The notes: a model not told the origin generated them from the letters alone. Counted from the first letter of the stretch, positions 49,486 through 60,740 are shown. The stretch: 64,000 nucleotides of DNA from Myxocyprinus asiaticus (GCF_019703515.2 NC_059359.1:1841501-1905500); one strand, 5' to 3'. Translations and numbers: made by a program.

Positions 49486-52400
49486 AGTGCGTCCGGAAAG
49501 TATTCACAGCGCTTCACTTTTCCCACATTTTGTTATGTTACAGCCTTATTCCAAAATGGATTAAATTCATTATTTTCCTCAAAATTCTTCAAACAATACC
49601 CCATAATGACAACGTGAATGAAGTTTGTTTGAAATCTTTGCAAATTTATTAAAAATAAAAAACGAAAAAAATCACACCTGTCTATATAAGGTCCCACAGT
49701 TAACAGTGCATGTCAGAGCACAAACCAAGCCATGAAGTCCAAGGAATTGTCTGTAGACCTCCGAGACAGGATTGTATCGAGGCACAGATCTGGGGAAGGG
49801 TACAGAAAAATTTCTGCAGCATTGAAGGTCCCAATGAGCACAGTGGCCTCCATCATCCGTAAATGGAAGAAGTTTGGAACCACCAGGACTCTTCCTAGAG
49901 CTGGCCGCCTGGCCAAATTGAGCGATTGGGGGAGAAGGGCCTTAGTCAGGGAGGTGACCAAGAACCCGATGGTCACTCTGACAGAGCTCCAGCGTTTCTC
50001 TGTGGAGAGAGGAGAACCTTCCAGAAGAACAACCATCTTTGTAGCACTCCACCAATCAGGCCTATATGGTAGAGTGGCCAGACGGAAGCCACTCCTCAGT
50101 AAAAGGCACATGACAGCCCACCTGGAGTTTACCAAAAGGCACCTGAAGGACTCTCAGACCATGAGAAACAAAGATTGAACTCTTTGGCCTGAATGGCAAG
50201 CATCATGTCTGGAGGAAACCAGGCACCGCTCATCACCTGGCCAATACCATCCCTACAGTGAAGCATGGTGGTGGCAGCATCATGCTGTGGGGATGTTTTT
50301 CAGCGGCAGGAACTGGGAGACTAGTCAGGATCGAGGGAAAGATGAATGCAGCAATGTACAGAGACATCCTTGATGAAAACCTGCTCCAGAGCGCTCTGGA
50401 CCTCAGACTGGGGCGAAGGTTCATCTTCCAACAGGACAACGACCCTAAGCACACAGCCAAGATAACAAAGGAGTGGCTCCGGGACAACTCTGTGAATGTC
50501 CTTGAGGGGCCCAGCCAGAGCCCAGACTTGAACCCGACTGAACATCTCTGGAGAGATCTGAAAATGGCTGTGCACCGACGCTCCCCATCCAACCTGATGG
50601 AGCTTGAGAGGTCCTGCAAAGAAGAATGGGAGAAACTGCCCAAAAATAGGTGTGCCAAGCTTGTAGCATCATACTCAAAAAGACTTGAGGCTGTAATTGG
50701 TGACAAAGGTGCATACTTATGTACATGTGATTTTTTTCGTTTTTTATTTGTAATAAATTTGCAAAGATTTCAAACAAACTTCTTTAACGTTGTCATTATG
50801 GGGTATTGTTTGTAGAATTTTGAGGAAAATAATGAATTTAATCCATTTTGGAATAAGGCTGTAACATAAAATGTGGAAAAAGTGAAGCGCTGCGAATACT
50901 TTCCGGATGCACTGTATATATATATATATATAAGATCCAGCATTTGACACTTAGAACAATTGAGGAACTTGTTCACAACTATTACACAAGGTGCAAACAT
51001 TCATTGATGCTCAAGAAGACGACACACTACTATATGCATACTATACTTTATGTAATTATCTGTAATGTAGATTGTGAAGAGCAGTACTAAATAAAATAAT
51101 CTTTTATCTCTTATATTTGTATAAATTATGAAAGGGGTGTGAACATTTATGAGACAATAGGGGATGCAAACTTATCTTCTCAACTATATATACTGTTTAA
51201 TAAACCATTGATTAATGGGTTATCAGCTGACTTTTCTTCGGCTTTCTATCTAAATCGAGCAATTCTGTGATTTGGCGACTAAAAACAGCCATTTGCTCCT
51301 TAATGTTTCAGTTTAGGAGCCAATGGCTCCTAAGTCATGTTTTTAGTCTGGAGCCCTGCACTAGTCGCGCTGTGTGTTTCACGCTGTAGAATCAAAAGAA
51401 TCGGTTCATAAGAGTCATTTGTTCGCTGCTGAATTGCACTGCAGGAAACAGTTGTCAGAGTATTTAAGTACAGTGTTCTGTCCCCATCTGCCGGAAAATA
51501 CACGTTAAAGTACCGTTAACGGAACCAAAAAAAAATTTTTTTTATTTTATCACAGGTAAGATGTGTTTTTTTGACTCAACGCAAAGCAGATTGCTTAAAA
51601 ACTCCCTTGTAGACTTGGTAATATTACTGTAATGTGCGGCTATTGCTTTATAAAACAGCAGCAACAGCAATTAAAGACACCAATGTTCAATAAATAATAA
51701 CACTTATTATTATAAGAAATACAATGTATTGGTGTCTGAAGGCTGTTTAAGGTTGCCAAGCAATGTAGCAACTTGGCACAATATAGAACGTCCAGTGAGA
51801 AATTTGAATATATTGGCAATTTTAAACCAACTTTGATCGTGGCTCATCCAATCAGAATTTAGAGTCGAAACAATCTGTTTTATGATATAACTTAAAGGGA
51901 TAGTTCACCAAAAAAATTATCATTTTGTCTTCATTTACCCACCCTCAAGTCGTTCTAACCCACAAAACTTTCTTTCTTCCGTAGAACACAAAAAGAGATG
52001 TTAGGCAGTATGTTAGTATATGGGTTTAGAACAAATAAGGGCGAGTACATGATGACAGAATTTCCATTTTTGGGTGAACTATCCCTTTAAATGCACTTTA
52101 ACAATAACAATACACTTGCCTTCAGGAGCATGTAGGTGAGTGCAGTTAAAATATCCAACCATTTTCTTGTCTCCTTTTTGCAACCCTATTTCCACCTTAA
52201 GAGAAAGATTTTTTAACAAGTTTAAGGCACACTTTTGAGATTAGTTTCCTTATTTAAACATTTGAATTACATTAAATGAGGATGCAGCACCTTTAGAGAG
52301 AGCAGGCCTTTGGCGGCCAGTGCATCTTCTCCGCAGCCGTTGGGAAAGCAGTTGTACCGTGCCTCAATCACGGGAAAGCGACTGGCCACAAATAATCCAC

Positions 52401-53361
52401 TGTTAAAGAACTTGAAAGAGGAGCAGGTTCCAGGTGGCTGGAACGCATAAACACCGACATCATAGATCACATGACCATAAAGTGGTCCGAGGGCCCGCAT
52501 GAGTTTGAAAGCAGCTCTCTTATCGAAAACTTCCTCCAGGCACACAATATCTACAGTGGGTGGGAACAAAGCGGACACTTCCATCGGAACGTCGCTGTCT
52601 CGGAACAGCGTCCGTAATGCCCGAGGAGGGTGTCGGTGCACTTGGCTGCCGTGCTGGTTGGAGTTTTGGTTGCAGTTTGGTTTTGAACCATCTGGTTCTT
52701 CGGAAGATGCAACGGAATTCCTTGAGGAACTGTTTGGAATATTCCCGTCCGATTCAGCGCCCTCCACCTGTCCTGCGGCGGGGTCTACTGATCCATACGT
52801 GGATGGGGCAGCCTGTGGAAGCAGACTGCTGGATGGCGTCACCGTGCCGCAACTACTAGGAGAATCCACGAAAATACGGATGTGAGGGCGAGTTACGCCC
52901 TGGACGATGTTTTGCCCGATAATTTCGGCACGTTGCTGCGTGTGTCCGAGATTGTTGACGCGCGCTAGACCATCAGGCAGCAGGCACAGGTTGGCCGATA
53001 CAAATCCGAAACTGACTTTATCCGTCTCCTCCCACCGGGCATTCCGGTCCTCCATGGGGATAATTGGTACCTGTTGGTGGTACGAGAACGGCCTGCGGAC
53101 TGCTTGCAGCGGCGCCCATAGCACGAACCCCAAGAGGGCGAAGGGTGTGGAAATTAGGAATAAGATGAAAAAGAGGATGGAGCCAAAGATGACCTGAAGA
53201 GGAAGGAGCTCCTCGCGCCTCTGCTCGCGCTCCAGAGTGGTGAAGACGCAGTTGGCGATGAGGCGGTCCAGGAACCAGAAACACGGGAAGATGAGACCCC
53301 ATCCTACAGCATGGAGAGCTTCCAAAATACCATCGGAGAAAGGAGACTCTCTCAAAGACAT
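40045..53361 (-). CDS. smpd5: Neutral sphingomyelinase (SMPD3/SMPD5 family), complete, 7 coding exons
   Basis: Exons in transcript order: 53361-52291, 52195-52120, 45524-45384, 45270-45181, 45021-44958, 40560-40401, 40146-40045; 1704 bases, 567 residues plus TGA. All phases agree; exon 2 uses a GC donor (AAG|GCAAGT). The enzyme hydrolyses sphingomyelin to ceramide and phosphocholine. Two N-terminal hydrophobic hairpins (about 17-35 and 54-88) are followed by a DNase-I-like catalytic domain: LEEVFDKRA with Mg-binding Glu at 276/277, CGDFNFDN (419-426), [24 protein letters not shown] and the catalytic LTDH (D550, H551). Human SMPD3 has 655 residues and palmitoylated Cys clusters (CC near 53 and near 395); both clusters are missing here ([17 protein letters not shown]), which favours SMPD5. 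A downstream SPATC1-like gene, near SMPD5 in human 8q24.3 as I recall, agrees. An acceptor-like TTTCTGTAG near 53424 indicates an upstream non-coding exon. Family certain, paralog likely. Confidence 0.9.
40691..41900. mobile_element. DNA transposon (CCCAATTCCAAAA ends) containing further nested elements
   Basis: The left CACCCTGTGCTATATTGAAA (40778) is mirrored by TTTCAATATAGCACAGGGTG (41875), and the start CCCAATTCCAAAAGTGTTGG matches a terminus common in fish genomes. A second element is inserted inside (see 41113-41765). It lies in smpd5 intron 5. Confidence 0.75.
41113..41765. mobile_element. Nested non-autonomous hAT-like element
   Basis: Ends GCACTGTGAAAAAA and TTTTTTCACAGTGC are inverted. 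Inside, CACTTTTCCACTGCA and GGTACCAGGTACT mark a second common fish element, so three levels are stacked. Frame 41225-41470 is incidental. Confidence 0.65.
41930..42985 (+). repeat. Diverged interspersed repeat with internal duplication
   Basis: CTTCGTATGTTTTGGCGTACCG occurs at 42213-42234 and again at 42502-42523, each followed by ATTCTGGATATTGGGACT-like and CTTTCTGCACTGGTTTGGTT. It is therefore a partial direct duplication of about 290 bases. No gene is seen. Confidence 0.6.
43128..44950 (+). mobile_element. Interspersed repeat 'family X', copy 2, split by a hAT element
   Basis: Parts 43128-43789 and 44829-44950 together match the reverse complement of 26330-27112. The right end stops about 7 bases from the donor of smpd5 exon 45021-44958. 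Confidence 0.75.
43790..44828 (-). pseudogene. hAT transposon (TAGGGGTGTAACGGTTC ends) with transposase remnant
   Basis: Perfect 17-base inverted ends; target duplication ATGCATAC / ATGCAAAC (43782-43789, 44829-44836; 7 of 8). Minus frame 44633-44415 includes [20 protein letters not shown], resembling a stretch of hAT/ZBED transposases. The catalytic core is absent, so it is not functional. Confidence 0.8.
46085..48812. repeat. 79-bp minisatellite, about 34 units
   Basis: Unit core: GAATCGGCTCATAAGAGTCA, TTCGTTCGGGAATCGGGCTA, CACTAGTCGCGCTGTGTGTT, TCGTGCTGTAGAATCAAAA. The period is exactly 79 between 46381, 46460 and 46539. A second variant ending TTTCATGCTAAAAGTTCAAG is interleaved. The array resumes at 51359-51425 after a transposon. 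It sits in smpd5 intron 2, inside an older element starting GATGGGAATCG near 45637. Confidence 0.92.
49424..49476. repeat. TA microsatellite
   Basis: TA run directly left of the Tc1 element, which targets TA. Confidence 0.9.
49485..50914 (+). pseudogene. Nearly full-length Tc1-like transposon, transposase broken by an internal deletion
   Basis: Inverted ends of about 200 bases start CAGTGCGTCCGGAAAGTATT (left) and CAGTGCATCCGGAAAGTATT (right, on -), flanked by TA. Frame 49732-50178 gives the paired-like DNA-binding half ([33 protein letters not shown]). Frame 50258-50815 gives the catalytic half ([39 protein letters not shown]). Between them the coding sequence jumps from MRN straight to KIELFG out of frame. 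The segment that carries the first catalytic Asp in relatives is missing, so the copy cannot be autonomous. Confidence 0.93.
51359..51425. repeat. Resumed part of the 79-bp minisatellite
   Basis: CACTAGTCGCGCTGTGTGTT through AAGAGTCATTTGTTCG continues the unit broken at 48812. Confidence 0.85.
51892..52090. mobile_element. TTAA MITE (GTTCACC family)
   Basis: Ends TTAAAGGGATAGTTCACC and GGGTGAACTATCCCTTTAA with TTAA at both borders. It ends 29 bases from the GC donor of smpd5 exon 52195-52120. Confidence 0.9.
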
Positions 53362-53627
53362 GCCTCAGCGCCGGACTCCACAGAAAGACGTCTTTTCATC
53401 TCAAATCTTCCACATGTGCCCTTGAATTCTACAGAAAAATGAGAAGTCAAGTGAACAAAAAAAACAGAGAAATCTTTCTTTCATTTTCATTGTAACCGAT
53501 TACTGGATGAAAACTGGAAACAACACGTTTAATAGACTGACGTGTGTCCAGACCTCACAGCCTGTTCTACAGGAGAAACACGTTTTCATTACCTTTATCC
53601 AGAGTTTATTTCCATATTTCTGCACGT

Positions 53628-54899
53628 TTACAGGATTAGTTCACCCGCCCCAGCCAAAAACAAACAATTTGGTCATTATTGACTCACCCTTCATGTAGTT
53701 CCAAACCTGTTTGACTTTCTTTCATCCGTGAACCACAAAAGGATCGTTTTTAAAGAATCATTATTATGTTTCCAGGAGCGTTGGGTTATTCATGTTTTTG
53801 AGACGTTACAGACATTACATCAGAAATTATCATAATTAATTCTGATTCAAAGTAATGTCCAGCATCATCCAATCACTGTCAATCATGTTAAAATAAAATG
53901 ATACATTATAAATTCTGAATCTATGTACTGATTATCATTGTCTCATGTCTGTCAAACATGTTGAGTGATCCAAACATCATCTGCAGCCTGAAACTGAACT
54001 TTTGATCAGATTTTAGGAGTGAATGCACTTAACTGCATAGAGAGCTATATGATGCTCCCTTGCTCCCTATTTAGTGAATGACTTAACCTCCAGTGTGCTG
54101 TCTGTCTGCACTGGTCTCAGAACAGTTTGAAATGCACCTTATTTTCATCCTAACTCCATATAAAGCCTCTGAAAGACACATTTATCAGTTTTCAGATGAA
54201 CTCATTTATTCTCAATATGATAATACACAGTAAATAAAGGAATGCATTTATTAATGTTAAAGAATAGAACCATATTGTACCGTGATAACATAATAAAATA
54301 TAACTAAATGTATATTAAAATGAAGTGAAATGACCCACAGATGTGTTAATAGTTATTCAAAATAATTAACATGTTTTTTCAACTTTTGATGGATAATGTC
54401 CCAAAATCCACATATGTGGACGTCATGTTTATCAGCACGCTGATGCGTGAAAAATGTATGCATCTTTTAAAGCAGCATATCAAATGAAACTAGAGACGCT
54501 ACTCTTTACAACCAAACAGGTTTCAATGACAAAACTTAAAGCGATTTCTTACCAGAGGTACGTTTGTTGGCTCTGCGCCCTTAGAAGCGCTTCATGGCAA
54601 TCAACGTCATGTTGTTGTGTCACGTGACTCGGTGCGCCAGAAGTTTAACCCTTAAATGACAGTCTAGAGTCTTGTGAACAGTATTCAGTCGGTTTAAATT
54701 AATTTAAATTTAAATGTCCTTTTTGGAGTTTGACAGCTGTGGTCACTATGAATTGTCATTGCATGGAAAAAGGCTGCATGAAGATTCTTCAAATTTCTCC
54801 TGTTGGGTTTCAAGAAAGAAAGTCATACACATTTGGAATGACATGAGGATGAATAAATAATGACAGAATTTACATTTTTGGTGTGAACTATTCCTTTAA
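53628..54899. mobile_element. TTAA MITE interrupted by family Y copy 3
   Basis: The left part (GGATTAGTTCACCC) and right part (GTGTGAACTATTCCTTTAAG) are the two ends of one GTTCACCC-family MITE. In between, 53750-54720 is family Y in reverse orientation. Confidence 0.75.
53750..54720 (-). mobile_element. Interspersed repeat 'family Y', copy 3
   Basis: Reverse complement of the blocks at 9915-10835, including GGATGATGCTGGACATTACT and GACTCGGTGCGCC on the appropriate strands. It contains a CCACATATGTGG palindrome near 54410 and an internal AT-rich segment (54240-54360) absent from copy 2. Confidence 0.75.
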
Positions 54900-55642
54900 G
54901 TACAATAAAGCATGCTTTCGGCAAAGTAAATAAATAAATAAACAATTTAAATATTGTTTATTAGCGTTTACGTGGCCTCATAGACAATCATGACAACCTT
55001 TCCTTTGCAAATTTAGCTGTAATAATTTATGGAAGATTCATTATTCACTCACAAGATTAAATGATAACAAAACTAATCCATTTTTTATTTATTACAGATT
55101 TGCAAAATTACTTTATGACAGTAGAATTGTGCAGAAACAGACAAGGAATGAGAACTTTGGTCAAATGTGCCAAATGTACAATGCTTTATTTTGATTTAAT
55201 TTATATTGCTGCTGCATTGCAATTTTGTACATATGTTCAATGTGCTGGCTGTCAATAAAAACATCAAATAATGGTGCATTCTCCATGCAAATGACTCGAG
55301 ATTACAGTGTTTTACAGTAGAGGATGATGAGGATTATGATGATGGCAGGACGGAAATACAACGGTCACAAATAATCCAGACCTCACCATCTGTATGATTA
55401 CACATGTATGCAATAAAATTACACCAGATTAATGCAAATATCACCGCACGCATGTAATCGGTTTACTACATTTCGATTTATCGATCGACCGCTTAAAGAG
55501 CATTAAATAGCAGCACTGTCCTACAGATTTTACAATAGTAATGATATGTTTTACTCTACTGATCAATAATGGAATCAGCTGCACTGCAACAGCTCTGGAA
55601 ATAGGTCAAAACATCGACTGGATACGTTGTACCGGCGTATGT

Positions 55643-55650
55643 TGACGTCA
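55643..55650. promoter_or_regulatory. Palindromic CRE (TGACGTCA)
   Basis: A perfect TGACGTCA in a CpG-richer stretch about 2.3 kb upstream of the smpd5 start codon, near a candidate non-coding first exon. It is a motif match to CREB/ATF sites; use is inferred. Confidence 0.35.
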
Positions 55651-56759
55651 TAATGCAACGGCGGGACGCGGAAAATTATAATGGTAATAGCAATCACTTT
55701 TATTTATTTATTCGGCTACAAACAATCGATTTTCCCGTCTAACACTACATTGAACACATCTACCTACCTACAGCCACGTGTCCTGTGAGCTGCGCCCGGT
55801 TAGCACGGCGGATAATAGCAGCAGTGACGCGATGGTAAACTTTACCTGTCTCGACTCGAGCACTCTTACCTGGTTGCACTGGTTTGTAGAATATCTGTTC
55901 CTGCTCGTGTCCCTCCAGCGGTTTCCACACGCATACGTACAGTATACTGGGTCATGCGCGCTCCCGTGCACATCCTTATGCGCATTCACATTCACTGAAA
56001 ACCCCTTTCTCGTCTTATTCTGTTGAGATTTGACTTACTTCCTGGTTGTTTAGGGGGGACGGAGACCCATATGCTGCATGGCACCACATATTGCAGAGCT
56101 AATAAGGGATTATCCTGTAAATATTCCCAGTTAAAACACTTGTTGTCTGTGAATTGAGATACATTTGAGAGTATCTTAATATTTGGTATGTGTCCCTTTT
56201 GCTTCAATAACAGCATTTATGGAAGGCCAAATTATCTTTTAATTTCTCAGCGTTACTCACTATAATTGCATTTCTACTAGAAATAATTCCAATTACAGAT
56301 TATATTTGAGCTTTTACAATTAAGAATTCCAATTAGACAGTTAAAATGTTATTTTTACCAGTAAGACTTTAATTTACAGAACTCTGAATTTTTACTAGTA
56401 CAAATTATAATCACAGAGCCCTACAATTGCATATTTACTTGTCATTTGTTTCCATTATCTCCCATTTATTTTTAATTACAGAGAAATTGCATTTTACTAG
56501 TAAGATTTCCAACGAGAGAGCTCTGCAATAAAATTTTTACTAATAAAAATCACATTAAAGATATGTTTAACTGCAGAGCTGTGTAACTGAAACACAGAGC
56601 TCTGAAACTGGAATTCTTACTAGTATAAAATCAATTGTAGATCTCTTTGGAGTTTTTACTAGTAAAATTATAATTACAGAGCTCTACATTTTAATATTTA
56701 CTTGCCATTTGTTTCCATTGACTCCCATTCATTTTTAATGACAGAGCAATTGAATTTTC

Positions 56760-59700
56760 ACTAAGAATTCCAATTAGAGAGCTCTGTAATTGCATTTTTA
56801 CTAGTAAGAATTCCAATAAGAGAGCTCTGTAATTGCATTTTTACTAGTAAGAATTCCAATTAGAGAGCTCTGTAATTGCATTTTTACTAGTAAGAATTCC
56901 AATAAGAGAGCTCTGTAATTGCATTTTTACTAGTAAGAATTCCAATAAGAGAGCTCTGTAATTGCATTTTTACTAGTAAGAATTCCAATAAGAGAGCTCT
57001 GTAATTGCATTTTTACTAGTAAGAATTCCAATAAGAGAGCTCTGTAATTGCATTTTTACTAGTAAGAATTCCAATAAGAGAGCTCTGTAAATACATTTTT
57101 ACTAGTAAGAATTCCAATTAGAGAGCTCTGTAATTGCATTTCTACTGGTAAGAATTCCAATAAGAGAGCTCTGTAAATGCATTTGTAGTAGTAAGAATTC
57201 CAATAAGAGAGCTCTGTAAATACATTTTTACTAGTAAGAATTCCAATAAGAGAACTCTGTAATTGAATTTTTATCTCTGTAATTGCATTTCTACTGGTAA
57301 GAATTCCAATAAGAGAGCTCTGTAATTGCATTTTTACTAGTAAGAATTCCAATAAGAGAGCTCTGTAAATGCATTTTTACTAGTAAGAATTCCAATTAGA
57401 GAGCTCTGTAATTGCATTTTTACTAGTAAGAATTCCAATAAGAGAGCTATGTAATTGCATTTTTACTAGTAAGAATTCCAATTAGAGAGCTCTGTAATTG
57501 CATTTTTACTAGTAAGAATTCCAATTAGAGAGCTATGTAATTGCATTTTTACTAGTAAGAATTCCAATTAGAGAGCTATGTAATTGCATTTTTACTAGTA
57601 AGAATTCCAATTAGAGAGCTTCTTAATTGTATTTTTACTAGTAAGAATTCCAATAAGAGAGCTCTGTAATTGCATTTTTACTAGTAAGAATTCCAATAAG
57701 AGAGCTCTGTAATTGCATTTTTACTAGTAAGAATTCCAATAAGAGAGCTATGTAATTGCATTTTTACTAGTAAGAATTCCAATTAGAGAGCTTCTTAATT
57801 GTATTTTTACTAGTAAGAATTCCAATAAGAGAGCTCTGTAATTGCATTTTTACTAGTAAGAATTCCAATAAGAGAGCTCTGTAATTGCATTTTTACTAGT
57901 AAGAATTCCAATAAGAGAGCTATATAATTGCATTTTTACTAGTAAGAATTCCAATTAGAGAGCTATGTAATTGCATTTTTACTAGTAAGAATTCCAATAA
58001 GAGAGCTATATAATTGCATTTTTACTAGTAAGAATTCCAATAAGAGAGCTATGTAATTGCATTTTTACTAGTAAGAATTCCAATAAGAGAGCTCTGTAAT
58101 TGCATTTTTACTAGTAAGAATTCCAATAAGAGAGCTATATAATTGCATTTTTACTAGTAAGAATTCCAATTAGAGAGCTATGTAATTGTATTTTTACTAG
58201 TAAGAATTCCAATAAGAGAGCTCTGTAATTGTATTTTTACTAGTAAGAATTCCAATTAGAGAGCTATGTAATTGCATTTTTACTAGTAAGAATTCCAATA
58301 AGAGAGCTCTGTAATTGCATTTTTACTAGTAAGAATTCCAATAAGAGAGCTCTGTAAATGCATTTTTACTAGTAAGAATTCCAATAAGAGAGCTATATAA
58401 TTGCATTTTTACTAGTAAGAATTCCAATTAGAGAGCTATGTAATTGCATTTTTACTAGTAAGAATTCCAATAAGAGAGCTATATAATTGCATTTTTACTA
58501 GTAAGAATTCCAATAAGAGAGCTCTGTAATTGCATTTTTACTAGTAAGAATTCCAATAAGAGAGCTCTGTAAATGCATTTTTACTAGTAAGAATTCCAAT
58601 AAGAGAGCTATATAATTGCATTTTTACTAGTAAGAATTCCAATTAGAGAGCTCTGTAATTGCATTTTTACTAGTAAGAATTCAAATAAGAGAGCTATATA
58701 ATTGCATTTTTACTAGTAAGAATTCCAATAAGAGAGCTATGTAATTGCATTTTTACTAGTAAGAATTCCAATTAGAGAGCTATGTAATTGCATTTTTACT
58801 AGTAAGAATTCCAATAAGAGAGCTCTGTAATTGTATTTTTACTAGTAAGAATTCCAATAAGAGAGCTCTGTAATTGTATTTTTACTAGTAAGAATTCCAA
58901 TTAGAGAGCTATGTAATTGCATTTTTACTAGTAAGAATTCCAATAAGAGAGCTCTGTAATTGTATTTTTACTAGTAAGAATTCCAATAAGAGAGCTCTGT
59001 AATTGCATTTTTACTAGTAAGAATTCCAATAAGAGAGCTCTGTAATTGCATTTTTACTAGTAAGAATTCCAATAAGAGAGCTCTGTAATTGCATTTTTAC
59101 TAGTAAGAATTCCAATAAGAGAGCTCTGTAATTGCATTTTTACTAGTAAGAATTCCAATAAGAGAGCTCTGTAATTGCATTTTTACTAGTAAGAATTCCA
59201 ATAAGAGAGCTCTGTAATTGCATTTTTACTAGTAAGAATTCCAATTAGAGAGCTCTGTAATTGCATTTTTACTAGTAAGAATTCCAATAAGAGAGCTCTG
59301 TAATTGCATTTTTACTAGTAAGAATTCCAATAAGAGAGCTCTGTAATTGCATTTTTACTAGTAAGAATTCCAATAAGAGAGCTCTGTAATTGCATTTTTA
59401 CTAGTAAGAATTCCAATTAGAGAGCTATGTAATTGCATTTTTACTAGTAAGAATTCCAATAAGAGAGCTCTGTAATTGCATTTTTACTAGTAAGAATTCC
59501 AATAAGAGAGCTATGTAATTGCATTTTTACTAGTAAGAATTCCAATTAGAGAGCTTCTATAATTGCATTTTTACTAGTAAGAATTCCAATAAGAGAGCTC
59601 TGTAATTGCATTTTTACTAGTAAGAATTCCAATAAGAGAGCTCTGTAATTGCATTTTTACTAGTAAGAATTCCAATAAGAGAGCTATATAATTGCATTTT

Positions 59701-60740
59701 TACTAGTAAGAATTCCAATTAGAGAGCTATGTAATTGCATTTTTACTAGTAAGAATTCCAATAAGAGAGCTATATAATTGCATTTTTACTAGTAAGAATT
59801 CCAATAAGAGAGCTATGTAATTGCATTTTTACTAGTAAGAATTCCAATAAGAGAGCTCTGTAAATGCATTTTTACTAGTAAGAATTCCAATAAGAGAGCT
59901 ATATAATTGCATTTTTACTAGTAAGAATTCCAATTAGAGAGCTATGTAATTGCATTTTTACTAGTAAGAATTCCAATAAGAGAGCTCTGTAATTGCATTT
60001 TTACTAGTAAGAATTCCAATTAGAGAGCTATGTAATTGCATTTTTACTAGTAAGAATTCCAATAAGAGAGCTCTGTAATTGCATTTTTACTAGTAAGAAT
60101 TCCAATAAGAGAGCTCTGTAATTGCATTTTTACTAGTAAGAATTCCAATAAGAGAGCTATATAATTGCATTTTTACTAGTAAGAATTCCAATTAGAGAGC
60201 TATGTAATTGCATTTTTACTAGTAAGAATTCCAATAAGAGAGCTATATAATTGCATTTTTACTAGTAAGAATTCCAATAAGAGAGCTCTGTAATTGCATT
60301 TTTACTAGTAAGAATTCCAATAAGAGAGCTCTGTAATTGCATTTTTACTAGTAAGAATTCCAATTAGAGAGCTATATAATTGCATTTTTACTAGTAAGAA
60401 TTCCAATAAGAGAGCTCTGTAATTGCATTTTTACTAGTAAGAATTCCAATTAGAGAGCTATATAATTGCATTTTTACTAGTAAGAATTCCAATAAGAGAG
60501 CTATATAATTGCATTTTTACTAGTAAGAATTCCAATTAGAGAGCTATGTAATTGCATTTTTACTAGTAAGAATTCCAATTAGAGAGCTATATAATTGCAT
60601 TTTTACTAGTAAGAATTCCAATAAGAGAGCTCTGTAATTGTATTTTTACTAGTAAGAATTCCAATAAGAGAGCTATGTAATTGCATTTTTACTAGTAAGA
60701 ATTCCAATAAGAGAGCTATGTAAATGCATTTTTACTAGTA
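56760..60740. repeat. 43-bp satellite array, about 92 near-identical, near-palindromic units
   Basis: Unit: TTGCATTTTTACTAGTAAGA followed by ATTCCAATAAGAGAGCTCTG and TAA. Main variants are AATAAG/AATTAG and CTCTG/CTATG/CTATATA. ACTAGTAA-AAT-CAATTA on one side pairs with TAATTG-ATTTTTACTAGT on the other, around AGAGCTCT. Each unit carries EcoRI (GAATTC), SpeI (ACTAGT) and usually SacI (GAGCTC) sites. A few units are irregular (57240-57290). Confidence 0.95.

Larger units (their letters stand above)
48813..51358. mobile_element. DNA transposon (CAGGGCTCCAGACT ends) inserted in the 79-bp array
   Basis: 14-base inverted ends CAGGGCTCCAGACT / AGTCTGGAGCCCTG. The array unit is broken at CTATACTA / CACTAGTC, giving a short duplication (C/T)ACTA. 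The interior holds a Tc1 copy and a TA run. No transposase of its own was recognised. Confidence 0.8.
53428..56030 (-). other. 5' region of the smpd5-like gene, no further coding exon seen
   Basis: Holds a MITE split by a family Y copy (53628-54899), a + strand 3'-UTR-like stretch ending in AATAAA at about 55254, and a CpG-richer block at 55600-55990 that is the likely promoter. Minus-strand donor-like CCAG|GTAAGAG ends at 55870 and could close a non-coding first exon, to be joined to the acceptor near 53424. Confidence 0.4.

Noticed and set aside
52499..53302. Frames on both strands inside the first smpd5 exon
   Set aside because: Shadows of the real frame 53361-52291.
56760..60740. CRISPR-like regular array
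   Set aside because: No unique spacers; units are contiguous near-identical satellite repeats in a vertebrate genome.
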